A stretch of DNA of 64,000 nucleotides, taken from assembly GCF_902459465.1 (NCBI RefSeq), contig NC_047065.1, forward strand, positions 2,848,309 through 2,912,308. Reading direction: 5' to 3'. The stretch is from Asterias rubens. Its lineage: Eukaryota; Echinodermata; Asteroidea; Forcipulatida; Asteriidae. Shown piece by piece: positions 47,301 to 59,938 of the stretch (position 1 is its first letter; every line of letters begins with the position of its first letter). The notes below the pieces were generated by a model. That model saw only the letters and a list, made by a program, of their open reading frames with translations, did not search any database and was not told where the DNA came from. The position numbers and the translations under genes were made by a program.

Positions 47301-49138
47301 ACGTTGCAAATCAGCTAGACTTGCACAGTCCTTTTTACGTTTAGCTTCACAGGATATATGTTGATATTAAAATAAACAAGTTGCCAGGGATTTTTTTCTT
47401 GTTCAGGTTCCTGTTTGAATGCAGAGTCATAACAAACTGAACGCGTTTTTGAACACACCTTTAGTTTCAACTCGATTACACATTACTGTATTTGTCTTTC
47501 CTTGTGGTCTCACATCATGTAGTAAAGGCACTGGACACTATTGGCAATTGTCAAAGACCAGTATTCTCACTTAGTGTATCCCAACATGTGCATAAAATAA
47601 CAAACCTGTGAAAACTTGAGCTTGGAGCTTGGTCGTCGAAGTTGCGAGATAATAATGAAAGAAAAAACAAAGTTGTGTGCTTTCAGATGCTTGATTTCGA
47701 GACCGAAATCTGACTTAGTGTATCTCACTTAGTGTATCCCAACATGTGCATAAAATAACAAACCTGCAACAATTTTGACTCAATTGGTCATCGAAGCTGC
47801 AAGAGAATGTTGAAAGAAAAACACCTTTGTTGCACAATGTGTGTGTGTGCTTTTAACAAAAGGCTTCGGGCCTGAAGTCTTTTGAGTGAAAAAATACCCT
47901 TTTTCTAAAAAACTACGTTACTTCAGAGGGAGCCTCTTTCTCACAATGATTTTGTGCATATGTTGAGATACATCAAGTGAGAAGACTGGTCAATGACAAT
48001 TACCGAAGGTGTCCAGCCGTCGATTTCACCAAACTCTTCCTAACTTAGGATTAATCTTAGGACTTAGGATGAGTTGAGTCCCGCATCCAAATACGTAGGA
48101 AGCATTGAACCCATCCTAAGTTAGGACGGGTTGCTCGTCCTAACTCGAGTTAGGATTAATCCTAGAGTTTCGTGAAATCGGCTGCAGTGTCTTTAATTGT
48201 GACCAGCTCTGTAAATATGAGTCAGATGTTGACAATTTTTTTAATTTTGTAATTATCTGGAAAGAACACACCAGCTGCAGTTATTTGGTATTTTTATGTG
48301 TAAGCTTTTGGGTGTATCGCATTGCTGAGTTACTCCCATTTGAAATTAGCCAGTATATCATTATTTATTAAAAACGAGTTACAAGTAAAGTGATATTTTA
48401 AACTACCATTTCGCGCAAGAGGATACAAACTAGACTAAAGCATGATCTCAAACTTGTTGTATTTATAACTTGATTGCATAAAAATAAGTGTTCTTAAATG
48501 TTACCGATGGGCGACATCTGACCCATTTTCAGACAGTGGGTCACAATTGTGATTTGACATTTCCATATATGAGATGTGTACAAACAAAATGGAAAGAAAA
48601 CAGAAAACAAAAACAACCAATTCAATGGCAACAAGTTGTAATTTATAACCTTTTGGCAATTGTCTTGTTGTTGCTATTGAACTATTGTATATTGTTGTTA
48701 TTAACAAAATATTATTGTTATGATAGGAACGAGGTAAAAACCCACCCAATAGTTGGTACAGTTCCTGTGAATCGATCTTGGTAAAATCGGAGGGCTACAC
48801 AAGTCTTGCCAACTCCTGTATCCTGAATATGACAAAATAATAAAATTCAGTAAATTACTGCCACTCCCTCAAACAATAGTTTCCTTTTTTTATAACGCAT
48901 TACACTAAAACCTAATAACGAAAGCTATAATAGCTGTCATTGAGAAGTTAGTTAACATGAAAACCATAACATGATATGCGGAAATACGTAACGTAAAACA
49001 TTTTTGTCAAATAAATTATAGAAGTGAAATACTTGCCGCGTGAATTAAACACATATTTTACAGATGTGCAAAACTAAACATAGCGGTTATTATACCCACC
49101 CCGACGAGGCAAATTTTCCACCTGTGCGTCCCCGCCAT
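44245..49138 (-). CDS. Rab-family small GTPase, Rab5/22/31-like (divergent paralog A)
   Basis: Six coding exons, in order on the minus strand: 49138-49100, 48822-48746, 46844-46763, 45901-45830, 45272-45053 and 44393-44245 (stop); 212 aa. Motifs: P-loop GDTGVGKT (13-20), switch I threonine in PTIG (37), switch II WDTAGQER (59-66), NKCD (119-122), SAK (149-151). The PENVALAIVGNKCD stretch and overall look fit the Rab5/22/31 endosomal group, but this copy is divergent (GFFRRAS where most members have YYR). Rabs cycle between GTP and GDP forms and direct vesicle traffic. The C-terminus has a paired cysteine (203-204), the usual geranylgeranylation site, followed by eight more residues, longer than in typical Rabs. 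Introns interrupt at the same codons and phases as in the divergent neighbour at 51056. The donor after exon 1 is GTGGGT. Confidence 0.9.
45972..46145. repeat. Palindromic MITE of the GGATTTCACAAAG / TCCTAACTTAGGAC family in a Rab intron
   Basis: The most regular copy in the window: GGGGTGGATTTCACAAAG at left, CTTTGTGAAATCCACCCC complement-related at right, arms of about 80 bp. It starts about 70 bp beyond the Rab exon ending at 45901. Confidence 0.85.
46905..47250. repeat. Degenerate TTAA-type MITEs in the Rab A intron
   Basis: One worn family 1/4 element lies at about 46905-47247, and rearranged fragments of others run from about 47522 to 48010 (repeated CTTAGTGTATCCCAACATGTGC). A GTGACCCGCTCTG-type MITE (about 48196-48552) follows. 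Confidence 0.65.
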
Positions 49139-51055
49139 GTAGAGGTATCACTTTGTAGATCACCACAACAAGTTATCTGTTCTTCATCGGCCTTTTACTG
49201 TTAACCAAGTCATGGAGAAGAAGTTCATCGTCTGAATTTTGAGCTCCACTTCTGCTTTCCTAGAGTCCTCTTTTGCGAAGTTGTTTTATTGTCAGTCGTA
49301 AACCAGTCCTGCTTCTTTATTTTAAAAGTGTTGTTTAAAACTGAGACGAACCGAGTATAGCGCTGTACTTCAACGCGAACTGATGTTTAGTCGTTTATGG
49401 ACACATCCATCAAACATAGTTATCGAAAGGCACTCGGGTGAATGTCTGCTGCATGGAGATAGTGAATATAAACCGGAAAGTGCAGACAAGTTGACGAGGT
49501 ACTTTTTTAGCTTGATCATTTGTTTTTATATCCATGTCAAGGGACAGCCTTCGATGTTTCCATTGTATTCAGGAAATAACACTGGTTAGGGTTTTGAAAG
49601 GTTAATATCCGGAACTTTTATCGGGTGAGGGAGACGTCAACTTCGGTGGTTTTTGTAAAGGAAATCCAAATTGTTAAAACTCTATTGAGAGTTTAAAGGC
49701 AGTGGACACTATTGGTATATTACTCAAAATAATTGGTGGCATAAAAACTTACTTGGTAACGAGCAATTGAGAGCTGTTGATATTAAATTTATAAAACATT
49801 GTGAGAAACGGCTTCCTCTGAAGTAACGTAGTTTTTTAGAAAGAGTTAATTTCGCACTCATGTATAAAATACTTCGGGCCTAAAACCTTTTATTAGGCAT
49901 CTGAAACACACACAAACAAGAGTGTTTTTTTTTTCCTTTCATTTCATAATGCATATGTTGGGACACACCAAGTGAGAAGACTGGTCTTTGACAATTACCA
50001 AAGGTGCCCAGTGCCTTTAAACACAAAAAATGTTGCACAAGCTTTTGAAACATGCTTTACCCTTTTGACAACTATTCAAATGGTTTGTAGCATTCAAACA
50101 CACACATTCAAGAATCTTAATATGATGTTTAAGATTATAATGTAAACAAAGTGGGCACACAACTTATGTGGTGTCCAAAAAATATATAAATACATACTGT
50201 TTTTACATTGCACTATATATTAACAATGGTAGAAACCTCATACATAATCATTTGAACACCACGGAAATAAACTCATGAGTTTGGTTGAGATGGTTGACCA
50301 ACTCGACGTTTCGATCAGTTATGCTCTTCGTCTTCAGAAGAAAGACACAAACCCTCCATTCTTGTCAAAGTTTCGAATCCTACTCGATTGAAATCTGCAA
50401 ATTAAAATACGATTAAATTGCATTCGAGAATTTTTCCATCCACTTGGAAAGAAAAGCACATAATATGGTTAATTAAGAAACATTGTGTTTAAGACAAGAG
50501 CTGAGAACTTAATTACAGTCAAAACCGGGAAGGCTTCTGGTGTATTTAGAAACGAATTTTATTAATCAGCTGATTGTAAAAGCAGGAGGGCTTCTCGTGT
50601 AATTTGAATTTTATTAATTTACTGATTGTCCCCGCCAGTAAATTATCTCCAGATGATTTTGACAGTATTTACTGTAATTGCTGATTAAAGTAGTCTCTTG
50701 TTATCAGCAGAAATGGATGTATTTCTAGCTGTGGACTTTCGCCTCTTGGTACTGGTATAAAAAAAAAATAGAAATGAGTTTGTGAGGTGTACGTGAAACA
50801 CATGTATTGTAAGTTTACACACATGAGAACTTTCATGTTATTTGATACAGACGTTTATAGGAAGCACAATGCAAACAATATCCTTGTTTTGTGTGAATCG
50901 AAACCAACAACGAATTGTATGCAAGGGTCACAATGGTAGATGACTCCAAACTGAACTTTGTGTCAAAATGGCGGCTCACCGTTGACTACAACTACAAGTA
51001 ACGTACACACTTGCCTGTTTTTGGAAATGACAACAGTGTAGTTGTTGCAAGAGGC
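49139..51055. promoter_or_regulatory. Shared 1.9-kb upstream region of the two divergent Rab genes
   Basis: The start codons of the two Rab genes face away from each other across this stretch, so it must hold both promoters. It contains a family 1 MITE at 49693-50020. No clear TATA box or CpG island was recognised. The short frame at 49383-49589 has no domain. Confidence 0.55.
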
Positions 51056-54000
51056 ATGATGTCAGCTCGATCGACAAGCAAACGGGCCAACGGGTTTAAA
51101 GTGTGTATAATTGGGGTGAGTTTTATAGCATACCATGCGGAAATCAACCTACATTAACACATTATTTCCTGTGTATACCCAATGTCATAGACCTATTATA
51201 CAATAATTATGTTGGATAATCAATTACATGTTATACATTGGGAATGTCATATAAGTCCAGTATGTCGAGAACCAACATTACTTTATATGGGATTTGAGCC
51301 ATTACATCATGGTGAGGTATCAATGGTTTACGGAACACTGAGTTACTTGTCATGTAGTCCTATGTAGGTTTTGTTCTTTAGAGAACCGCCGATTGCTTTA
51401 TACTCTACTACTGGCCGCGGAGTAGATTTATCGGAGATCGGGAGACTTCTCAGTTCTAAAACTAACTGCCCTGGCTTTTTTAATTACTACCTGCATGGGT
51501 GGAACGTTGGAAATCGGCACACTACTTATTTTAAAACCAATATAGGGTCAATGACACCAAGGTTAGTTGTTATCAGTTTGACTTGTAAAAAAGGAAACAG
51601 CCTCTTAGTCTTTGTCAAACCAAAATTTTTAATTTATTTTAAATTAATTCATCCGTATCGTGGTTAAAGTTGATATAGACCTTTATCACGGTGTGGCCAT
51701 CTTGATTTTCTCATTTCCAACTCATTGTACCTAAACTTAGGCTAGACCAAATAATAGTCTGGTGCCACGTTTGCGCACTGAATGTTAGCATTTGATGGAA
51801 ACAGGGAACATGACCACAATGGTGACAGCGTGCTAAAGGTCTATACGTGTACATTCACAATATGCCTCGTTAAACTATAGGCCTATTAATGACATAAAAT
51901 TATTTCAAAAATATTATTCCAAATTTGAAATTAAATCTCTTATTATTTTATTCCAATATCAAAGAATTCTACCGTTGGTAAATCGTGTATAGCATCACGG
52001 CTGGTAAACGACGAGTTCAGCGACAAAACAAGTTTAACAATAGGGTGAGTCGGTCAAGTTTCTGCCGATGGAATTCCTATGAAAGTTTACCCCTCCCCCA
52101 ACTCCGGGCCCCACCCCTGACCTATACCACACAACAGGCCGATCATTCACCAAACTCTTGCTAACTTAGGATTAATCTTGGGACTTCGGACGAGTTAAGT
52201 TCCGTATCCAAAGATGTTAGGATGCGAACCCGACGAGATTGGATTAACCCTATAGCATTATTTTTAAATCGGCTGCTGGATACCTTTGGTAAACTTTCAA
52301 TGACCAGTATTCAATGACCAGTATTCTCACTGTAACAGTGTATCCCAAATCTCCCTTGAACTGTATCATGTTTAACTTTGAAAGAAATTGTAACCCCGTA
52401 GGACTAACTATACACAGTGATTGATCTAAAATCTATTTTTTTTAACTTCTTGTTTAACAGTAGTGCCTACATGCTGAAGGAATTGGTGGTTGATGGGGAA
52501 AGTTACTATCTCAATATTTGGGATACAGCGGGACAAGAAAGGGTTCGTTACCTCAGCTTTGGTCTTCATTTTCAAGTGTTAAAGGCACTGTACCCGTTTG
52601 GTAGTTACTCAAAATGTATATTAGCATGAAACCTTACTTGGTAACGAGCAACAGAGAGCTGTTGATAGTTTAACACATTGTGAGAAACGACCCCCCTCTG
52701 AAGTAACGTTGTTTTTGAGAAAGAGGTAATTGCTCACTTTCTGGCCAGAAGCTTTTTATTCCTATCTAAAAGAATAATATTTTGTACAACAAGAGTGTTT
52801 TTTCTTTCAACATTTTCTTGCAACTTCAATGACCAGTTGAGTCCAGATTTTCACAGGCCTGTTATATGTTGGGATACACCAAGTGAGAATACTGGTCTTT
52901 GAAAATTACCAAACTTGTTCATCGCTTTAAAATACAATGCTTTCAAAATGGACACGAAGAAAATGTGTGGGCCTTCCCATGTCTATGGCTGTGCTCATAA
53001 AAAAAAGGTGTAATACTCTTGTCGAAACACATCTTGTTATTTGTTTGATGAAACCGTAAGAAAATAATAGGATCTGGTTAATAACCTATTTGACTACATT
53101 TTACTTCAGTTTTTGTATGTTTTTTTTCCCAATGCAGTTCCGATCTTTAGCACCGTTGTACTACAGAGATGCGTCCGCCATTGTTCTAGTTTACGACATT
53201 ACAAATGAAGTAAGATTGACAAGAACTCATTCCAATAAATACCTCAAGACAATTAGTTGGTGTTGAGTTTGTCTCTTAAATCTCAAATAACAAAACTAAA
53301 ACAGTTAACCCTCTCCAAAAAGATAAAGCTATTAAAGGCAGTGGACACTATTGGTAATTGTCAAAGACTAGCCTTCACAGTTGGTGTATCTCAACATATG
53401 CATAAAATAACAAACCTGTGAAAATTTGAGCTCAATCGGCCATCAAAGTTGCGAGATAATAATAAAAGAAGAAAACACCCTTGTCACACGAAGTTGTGTG
53501 CGTTTAGACGGTTGACTTCGAGACCTCAAGTTCTAAACATGAGGTCTCGAAATCAAATTCGTGGAAAATTACTTCTTTCTCCAAAACTATGGCACTTCGG
53601 AGGGAGCCGTTTCTCACAATGTTTTATACCACCAACCTCTCCCCATTACTCGTCACCAAGAAAGGTTTTATGCTAATAATTATTTTGAGTAATTACCAAT
53701 AATGTCCAGTGCCTTTAAACTAAACTGAGAATAATATCGATGTGATTTCTGTCTCAGAATAGACACCTGTGAAAGTTTCAGCTTGAGAAAAAACACCCAC
53801 ACCCCAAGATAATAAGGGGAAAAGGGAAAGGCAAAAAAAAAAAACCCATAAATTTCAGACGAACAATTTTTGCAGGATACTTACAATCCATTGTCATTTA
53901 ATTTATAAAGTATAACAAGCTTATGGATAGAAATAACAAAAGCAAAACAAAAAACATTTCAGCGTCATCATAACCAAAGCATGACTTTACCTTTAAAATT

Positions 54001-55418
54001 AGTGTTTATGTTTTGATATTTTGATATTTCTAGAGAACAATGCAGTTTAGTTTTTACGGCAAACCATTTCTCTGAGGATAACATTTGATTGTCGTCTGAC
54101 TTTTCAGGAAAGTTTCGCCAGTCTACGAACAACATGGTTTCCCGCCTTGCGTAGTTGTACCAATGCAGATATTGTGTTAGCTGTAGTCGGTAATAAACTT
54201 GATCTTCACGATAGAGAGCGTCTTATTCAGACGGAGGAGGCAAGGGGGTATGCTGATATTCTTGCAGCATTGTTTGCGGAAACGAGCGCCAAAACTGGGG
54301 AGAATGTGACACAAATTTTTACAGAAATAGGTGAGTTATTTTTGGATTTACCATTATAGCCCCTGCCCATACAGTACTACTGGTTGCAAGTCGGCGGTTG
54401 TGTATTCTGTCGGTAAATTATGATATTTTCCAGATTTTGTTAAAAATATTTTTTGTTTGACCTACACGTGGTATCACCGGTATTGGCTCTAAGTGGTCAG
54501 TAATAGGCAGTGTTTATTAAAGGCACCGGACACTATTGGTAGTTAATCAAAATAAGTGTTAAGCTTACTTGGTAACGAGCAATGGGGAGCAGTTGATGAA
54601 AACATTGTGAGAACAAACGGCTTTCTCTGAAGTGACTTAGTTTTTCAAAGTTCAAATTTTCGGGGCATAAAAACCTATATCTATTTACATAGCCACAATC
54701 CTTGGAAATTAAATGTTTCTCAAAATGTCATAATATCGAACGTTGCAGTAAGCTACTTTTTACATAACTTTGTATTGCCTATAAACTGTATGAAGATTTA
54801 AAGGAGCACGTTGCCTTGGATCGGTCGAGTTGGTCTTTGAAAAGCGTTTGTAACCGTTTTTTATAAAATGCATATTATGATTAGAAAGATGTTGTAAAAG
54901 TAGAATACAATGATCAACACAAACATGCCTCGAAATTGCACGGTTTTCCTTTTACCTCGTCACCTAACATGGTCGGCCATTTATGGGAGTCAAATTTTTG
55001 ACTCCCGTAAAATAATGGCCGACCGTGTTATTTCGCACGGTAAAAGGAAAACCACGCAATTTCGAGGCAAACTTGTGTGGATCATTGTATTTTACTTTTA
55101 AAACATCTTTCCAACCATATGCATTTTATAAAAAAGGGTTACAAACGCTTTTTATAGACCAACTCGTCCGATCCTAGGCAACGTGTTCTTTTAATCGTGC
55201 AATAGGATTTTCCATTTCTGTTCGCAGTGAGAAGAGTCCGAGAAAAGAAAAAAGCATCTTTGTTGACGGAAGATAGACCGATCAGTGTGCTTCGTCTAGA
55301 GGGTCGTACGGGGCTGACATCTGAAACCCGGGGACCAGTGTCACCATCGGGTATCAGGCAAAATGTTGAGGAAACTGCTTCAAAACACAAATCTGGATGT
55401 AGATGCCATACACAATAA
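51056..55418 (+). CDS. Rab-family small GTPase, Rab5/22/31-like (divergent paralog B)
   Basis: Six coding exons: 51056-51115, 51965-52044, 52461-52542, 53138-53209, 54108-54330 and 55228-55418 (TAA); 235 aa. Motifs: P-loop GNSTVGKS (20-27), switch I threonine in LTIG (45), WDTAGQER (67-74) followed by FRSLAPLYYRDAS, NKLD (127-130), ETSAKTGENV. Exons 3 and 4 have exactly the lengths of their counterparts in the opposite-strand gene, and all five introns share position and phase, so the two are duplicates. The C-terminus ends with a CxC-type pair (C230, C232) plus HTQ, a probable but atypical prenylation site. The P-loop has N-S-T where most Rabs have D-S/T-G. Two ATGs are adjacent (51056, 51059); the first is used here. 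The exon 3 donor is a weak GTTCGT. Function in endosomal traffic is inferred from family. Confidence 0.9.
51290..51512 (+). repeat. Interspersed repeat copy (GGCCGCGGAGTAGAT family) in Rab B intron 1
   Basis: Shares GGTGAGGTATCAATG, CCGCGGAGTAGAT and GGAGACTTCTCAGTTCT with a copy at about 33680-33905 in an FBXO15 intron. Class unknown; no ends defined. Confidence 0.6.
52579..52930. repeat. TTAA MITE family 4 in Rab B intron 3
   Basis: Starts 36 bp after the weak donor of exon 3 (ends 52542); TTAAAGGCACTGTACCCG at left, CTTGTTCATCGCTTTAA at right. Confidence 0.8.
53332..53717. repeat. TTAA MITE family 1 in Rab B intron 4
   Basis: Full-length, well preserved, TTAA at both ends; same orientation as the copy at 28609. 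Confidence 0.88.
54798..55194. repeat. Palindromic TTAA MITE (GTTGCCTTGGATCGG ends), 33 bp before the last Rab B exon
   Basis: Arms of about 190 bp meet at a perfect inner palindrome around GGGAGTCAAA / TTTGACTCCC. Left TTAAAGGAGCACGTTGCC, right GGCAACGTGTTCTTTTAA. Relative of the copy at about 4604-4939. The polypyrimidine tract of the acceptor at 55226-55227 lies in the short stretch between it and the exon. Confidence 0.88.
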
Positions 55419-58400
55419 TCACCTGCTGCTTGGTATAAGTTACTTGCTCTACTTCTATCATGGCATTTGGCAAAGACTTGCGTTTAGTGGCTGCCTCATC
55501 CTCAAAATTGCATTTGGGGGTGCACTCATTGAGTTGCCGCCATCACCTTTTCTCTTTCAATCGCCGCTCTTCCCAGCTCTCCTATACACTTCTAACCACT
55601 CCACTTTGTGACGATGTCTATCCAGCACAGCTTAGGGTGGCCTCTGCCTCGAATTGTACCTGTACAAAGCAGAACTTCTTTAACTGCGCCGGCTACAGTT
55701 ATCGTAACAGTTATCGTTTCTTTATTCTACAACTTACTGCTGTTTATCCTGTTTTGTTTTGTATTTTTGAATCGGGGCGAACCCGTCACAAACAAGCCTG
55801 GCTTTTAGGATGAAGCCTCCATATGCAAAGGTGGAAATATAAATGCTCTGTTAAATTGAAAGAAGAAAAATCAAAGCCGAAAAGGAAACTTTTGTAAAAA
55901 CTAGAATCACTATTCGTAAGTAGGTCTATCAAATAGGAAGAAACTATAAATAAATAGTAAACTGGCGGGCACAACCAGGTTTTCAGGTTTCCAGAGTTTT
56001 CTCGATGACTTCATTTTGGAGAGTAGTACTGAAACAATGGTTTGAGTATGAACTTCATAGTCAGTTATTTTTCCTCCTTAGAAAGCTCTTCTAATCCTGA
56101 CCTTTCACTGTCAATGTTATCATCATACTTTAAATTCACTAATCCAATATAATGTTGTTGACTTTACTTTATACATTTTGTTTGGTTTTAATAATTTTTA
56201 CTAATTCATGCAGTACTAATGTTAATAGTCTTTATGTTGCAAAAGAATTGCTGCCTATATACGCCCGGTTCATACTTCCTACGATTGCAAATGCGGTGCG
56301 AATTTGAAGTGAATTTGACCGCACAACCTGCCGTCAACATTCGCTTCGCCTTCGCATTCGCAGGAATGAACCGGGCTTAACTTTGTTTAAAAATTGTAAA
56401 TAATAACCAAGAGACTTGTTTAAAATTGTGTTTCCCACCGTGTGTTTGTCCAATAAGTTGTCTTTAACCGCTCCCTCTGAAGTAACGTAGTTTTTTTTAG
56501 AAAGAAGTAATTTCTCACTCTAATATTAAAAGATTTCTTCTTGCATTATTCTCTTGCAACTTCGAGGAGCAATTGAGTCAGAATTGTTCACAGATTTGTT
56601 TTTTTATGCATATGTCGGGATACACCAAATGAGAATACTGGTCCTTTGACATGTACTTTTTGTAGGACAAAAAAACACAATGTCCACAGATATACACTAA
56701 ACTTACACAGTTTGAAGATAATGATAGTAGAAAGCTTCCCTGAAAATATTACGTGCTTTTTGGGGAAATGAGTAAAAACAATGTCATGAAAATAATTTTG
56801 GTCTCATGAGACGAAAATTATTTTAAGCATTTACAAACGTATTTTCATGACATTGTTTTACTCATTTCTCAAAAACTACAGCATCCCAGTAAGTAATATT
56901 TGAAGGGAAGCTTTCCACTCTCATCATCTTCAAACCCTGTAAGTTTAAAGTAAATCTATGGACATTTTGAAAAAGTATACCAAATCCTTTAAACCGAAAT
57001 AGAGAGACTCTATATTGCTTGATGTGATGTGGCAGATCACCATGATTTGGTAAATTTATGTTAGTGTTATAAAGGGTTTAATTCAATGGCTTTCCATGTG
57101 AGTAGCTTTTGGAATGTTATCAATGAATGCATTTTGAACTTTCTCGTCAGTGACACAGCAAAATTATTTGACCTATTTGTTTCCAGTTGATGACGTCAAC
57201 CGCAAATGAATTGGGTACCGGCAAAATTGTTCCCTTGCCCTTTGAATGAGAGCGTTTCCAAATTTAATATTTTCGACGAACAAAACACAAGTTAATAATA
57301 AAACACACGTTTGTCGCATGTAATATGGTCAGCATTTCAGAATATGGACCATTTCTGAAATGATAAGGGCCAAATTTCAAAAAGCTGTTTATACTGCTCG
57401 ACAACTTTCTTTCGTAAGCAAAACATTGCGTTGGGCACCAGTCTCAACAGTGTGATTTTGGCCGGTAACCTGTAAGCAACACTTTTCTGTGCTTAGCAAG
57501 TTTTTTGTGTTTACAAGCTTTATGAAAATGGGCCCTGCTGATATTTTGATTTGGCCTTTTTATCTGCAGAGACGCAACAATTTTATTTTACCGTGCGGAT
57601 GGGCTACCCTACCTCCATGGTATAACCACATTTAAAGAAACTGAACACTTTTGGTATAATTTTCAAAGACCAGTCTTCTCACTTGCTGTATCTCAACATA
57701 TGCATAAAATAACAAACCTGTGAAAATTTTAGCTCAATCGGTCACCCTTGTCATCACACGAAGTTGTGTGCTTTCAGATGCTAGATTTCGAGACCTCAAC
57801 AATTAATTTTAAATATGACGTCTCGAAATCATATCCGTGGAAAATTACTTCTTTTTCGAAAACTACGTTTCTTCAGAGGGAGCCGTTACTCACCATGTGT
57901 TATACTATCGAATCAACCTCTCCCCATTACTCGTTACCAAGTAAGGTTTTATGCTTATAATTATTTTTTAGTAATTACCAATAGTGTCCGCTGCCTTTAA
58001 ACTGTATCCAAATTGGCGGCTACATCTATAACGGCTACGGCTGTCTCTAAGGGTGTTGCTAAGGAAGTTTTATTACATCAAAGCACGGTGACGCGGAAAT
58101 CTAGCCATAGCCGGAGCTGTAGTCGCTAGTTCGGATACGAAATGAAGAGACCATGAATCCGAAGCGCCATATGGCTTGTATATTAATGAAGTGTATATTC
58201 AAGCCGTTTCTCTTTCAATGTTCGTGTTTGAGGTTGCAACATAATAATCACCTTGACGTTTTTCCTGCGCACTGTAATTTGTTCAAACCATGGAGGTAGA
58301 TGTTCAAACCATTCAAGGTTTTCAGGTTCATTGTTTCCGCAGTAACCAATGCATTAGCAATAATATGTACACAGTTTAACCAATTAGATGACACAGTCTT

Positions 58401-59938
58401 TTGTGATACTGCAGGGGGGGGGGGCTCATTATACGAAGCAAAGCTTATAAGCGTGAGCCCAAAACCGGCACCCTCTTTGAGCCCAACAAAACACCCATGT
58501 AACTTCAATTCGTTTTGTTTCATAAATTCAAAGATATTCCTTTAACCATTTTAGAGCAATAACAAAATTGCTCTGTACTCTAACAACATGTATGCTTCGT
58601 TTTGGAAAGGGCAAGGGCACCAAGGCATTTTCTCCTTGGGGAAAGGGCACCGTATGAGGAAATTGTAAACTTCTATATATCTGGAGCTTTTCAATGGCAC
58701 TAAGGCAATGACCAGGGGCATGGGGCAATCGCCTCTGTGAAGTTTTAGGCCTGCTCCAACATCTGAATGACACAACCCAGCACATAGCAGTGTTTCATGT
58801 TTTATACTAATATTAATGTTTCACCTATGTGTAAAGTGATCGTAGGCCTAAACCTCTACTCATAGTTTCTCTATCCTCAAACAGTGAATTGCTGAAAACA
58901 CAAAGGTGATAATGTCATTTCCGGGTTCCGCTTGAACAACAGTGACGGATACACCATGGAGGAAGAATGTTTTACCTATCAAAAGAACCGACCATAGGTG
59001 ATGGGTGACAGTTTCCCGAAAGCCTGTGGGCCTATAGCCTATTTACAGGTACAGCTGATGTAGGCTGTTTGAGTCACGGTCCGGTGATCACCGTGTATTC
59101 GTTTACTAGATTTGTTTTTATGGACAGACTCTGGTTTAAAGGTAAAGGACATCGTTTACAGTTTCTCATCTGAAGTTCCAGTGTTGTTTCTATATAGCCT
59201 TCATGATCAACTTGTGATATTCAGAAATTTTAAGTGGCCTTTTCTGTGTGCTGACACTTTATTTTTGAGTTGTTATTTGAGACAAGGGAATGGAGCGTGG
59301 TAATGGTGTACATGGTGCACTGAATATATAAACACATTGGTGACCCTTTACAAGTGCGCACCAGTGCTTGACCATGTCGCTTGTGCTGACCGCTTGTGCT
59401 GACCGCTAGCTGAAGGTGAGTTGACAACTATAGGGCGGCTCAGTTCTCTCCATTGTTCTCTGTGACCAGAACTTGTGAGATGACCGCTCTTTGGAATGGA
59501 ACACCACAACTGAAAGACTAGAAATCTGCAAGTCATCTGCTGTGGGTATAGAATTAGAAACACAGGAAAAACTGAAGTGTCATCTGGGTAGAAATTGAAG
59601 CCTATATAAAAACAAGTGTGTATTATCACATTTGGGATTCTCTGGTCTTCGTCTCTACTCGGGGGAGGTGAGAGTCGAATTGCTGACAAGAAACTATAGG
59701 ATCAACATTTAAGAAAGGTATGTGGAGACTGTTGCCATTTCAAACCTATTGAGTAATTCGTAGGGTTTACACTAAGAGACAGGGTTCTCATCATCGCACT
59801 AGAGAAGTAGACACAGAATTTCTTCAAGTATACGAGGAAAACATATCGGTTGGTTTTCTTCGCCACATCTTCCTCCGCGACCACATTGACATAACGTACG
59901 AGATAAAGTCCTGAAATTTCTCGGTCCTTTAAAGGCAG
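55419..59938. other. Intergenic region after Rab B; scattered MITE remnants, no gene seen
   Basis: The beginning is the probable 3' UTR of Rab B. Elements seen: a CGCCCGGTTCATACTTCC palindrome (about 56260-56385), an AAAGGGTTTTG-type relative (about 56660-56995), a worn GGGCCC-type copy (about 57368-57530), a family 1 MITE (57632-58001) and a GGCTACGG palindromic element (about 58010-58140). Open frames at 55460-55813, 58248-58785 and 59348-59689 show no known domain. Confidence 0.6.

Noticed and set aside
55460-55813. Overlapping 117- and 66-residue frames with hydrophobic stretches after Rab B
   Set aside because: They lie in the probable 3' UTR, contain no family motif and overlap each other in different frames.
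59348-59689. 113-residue minus-strand frame
   Set aside because: Composition and lack of motifs suggest a chance frame; nothing in phase could be joined to it.
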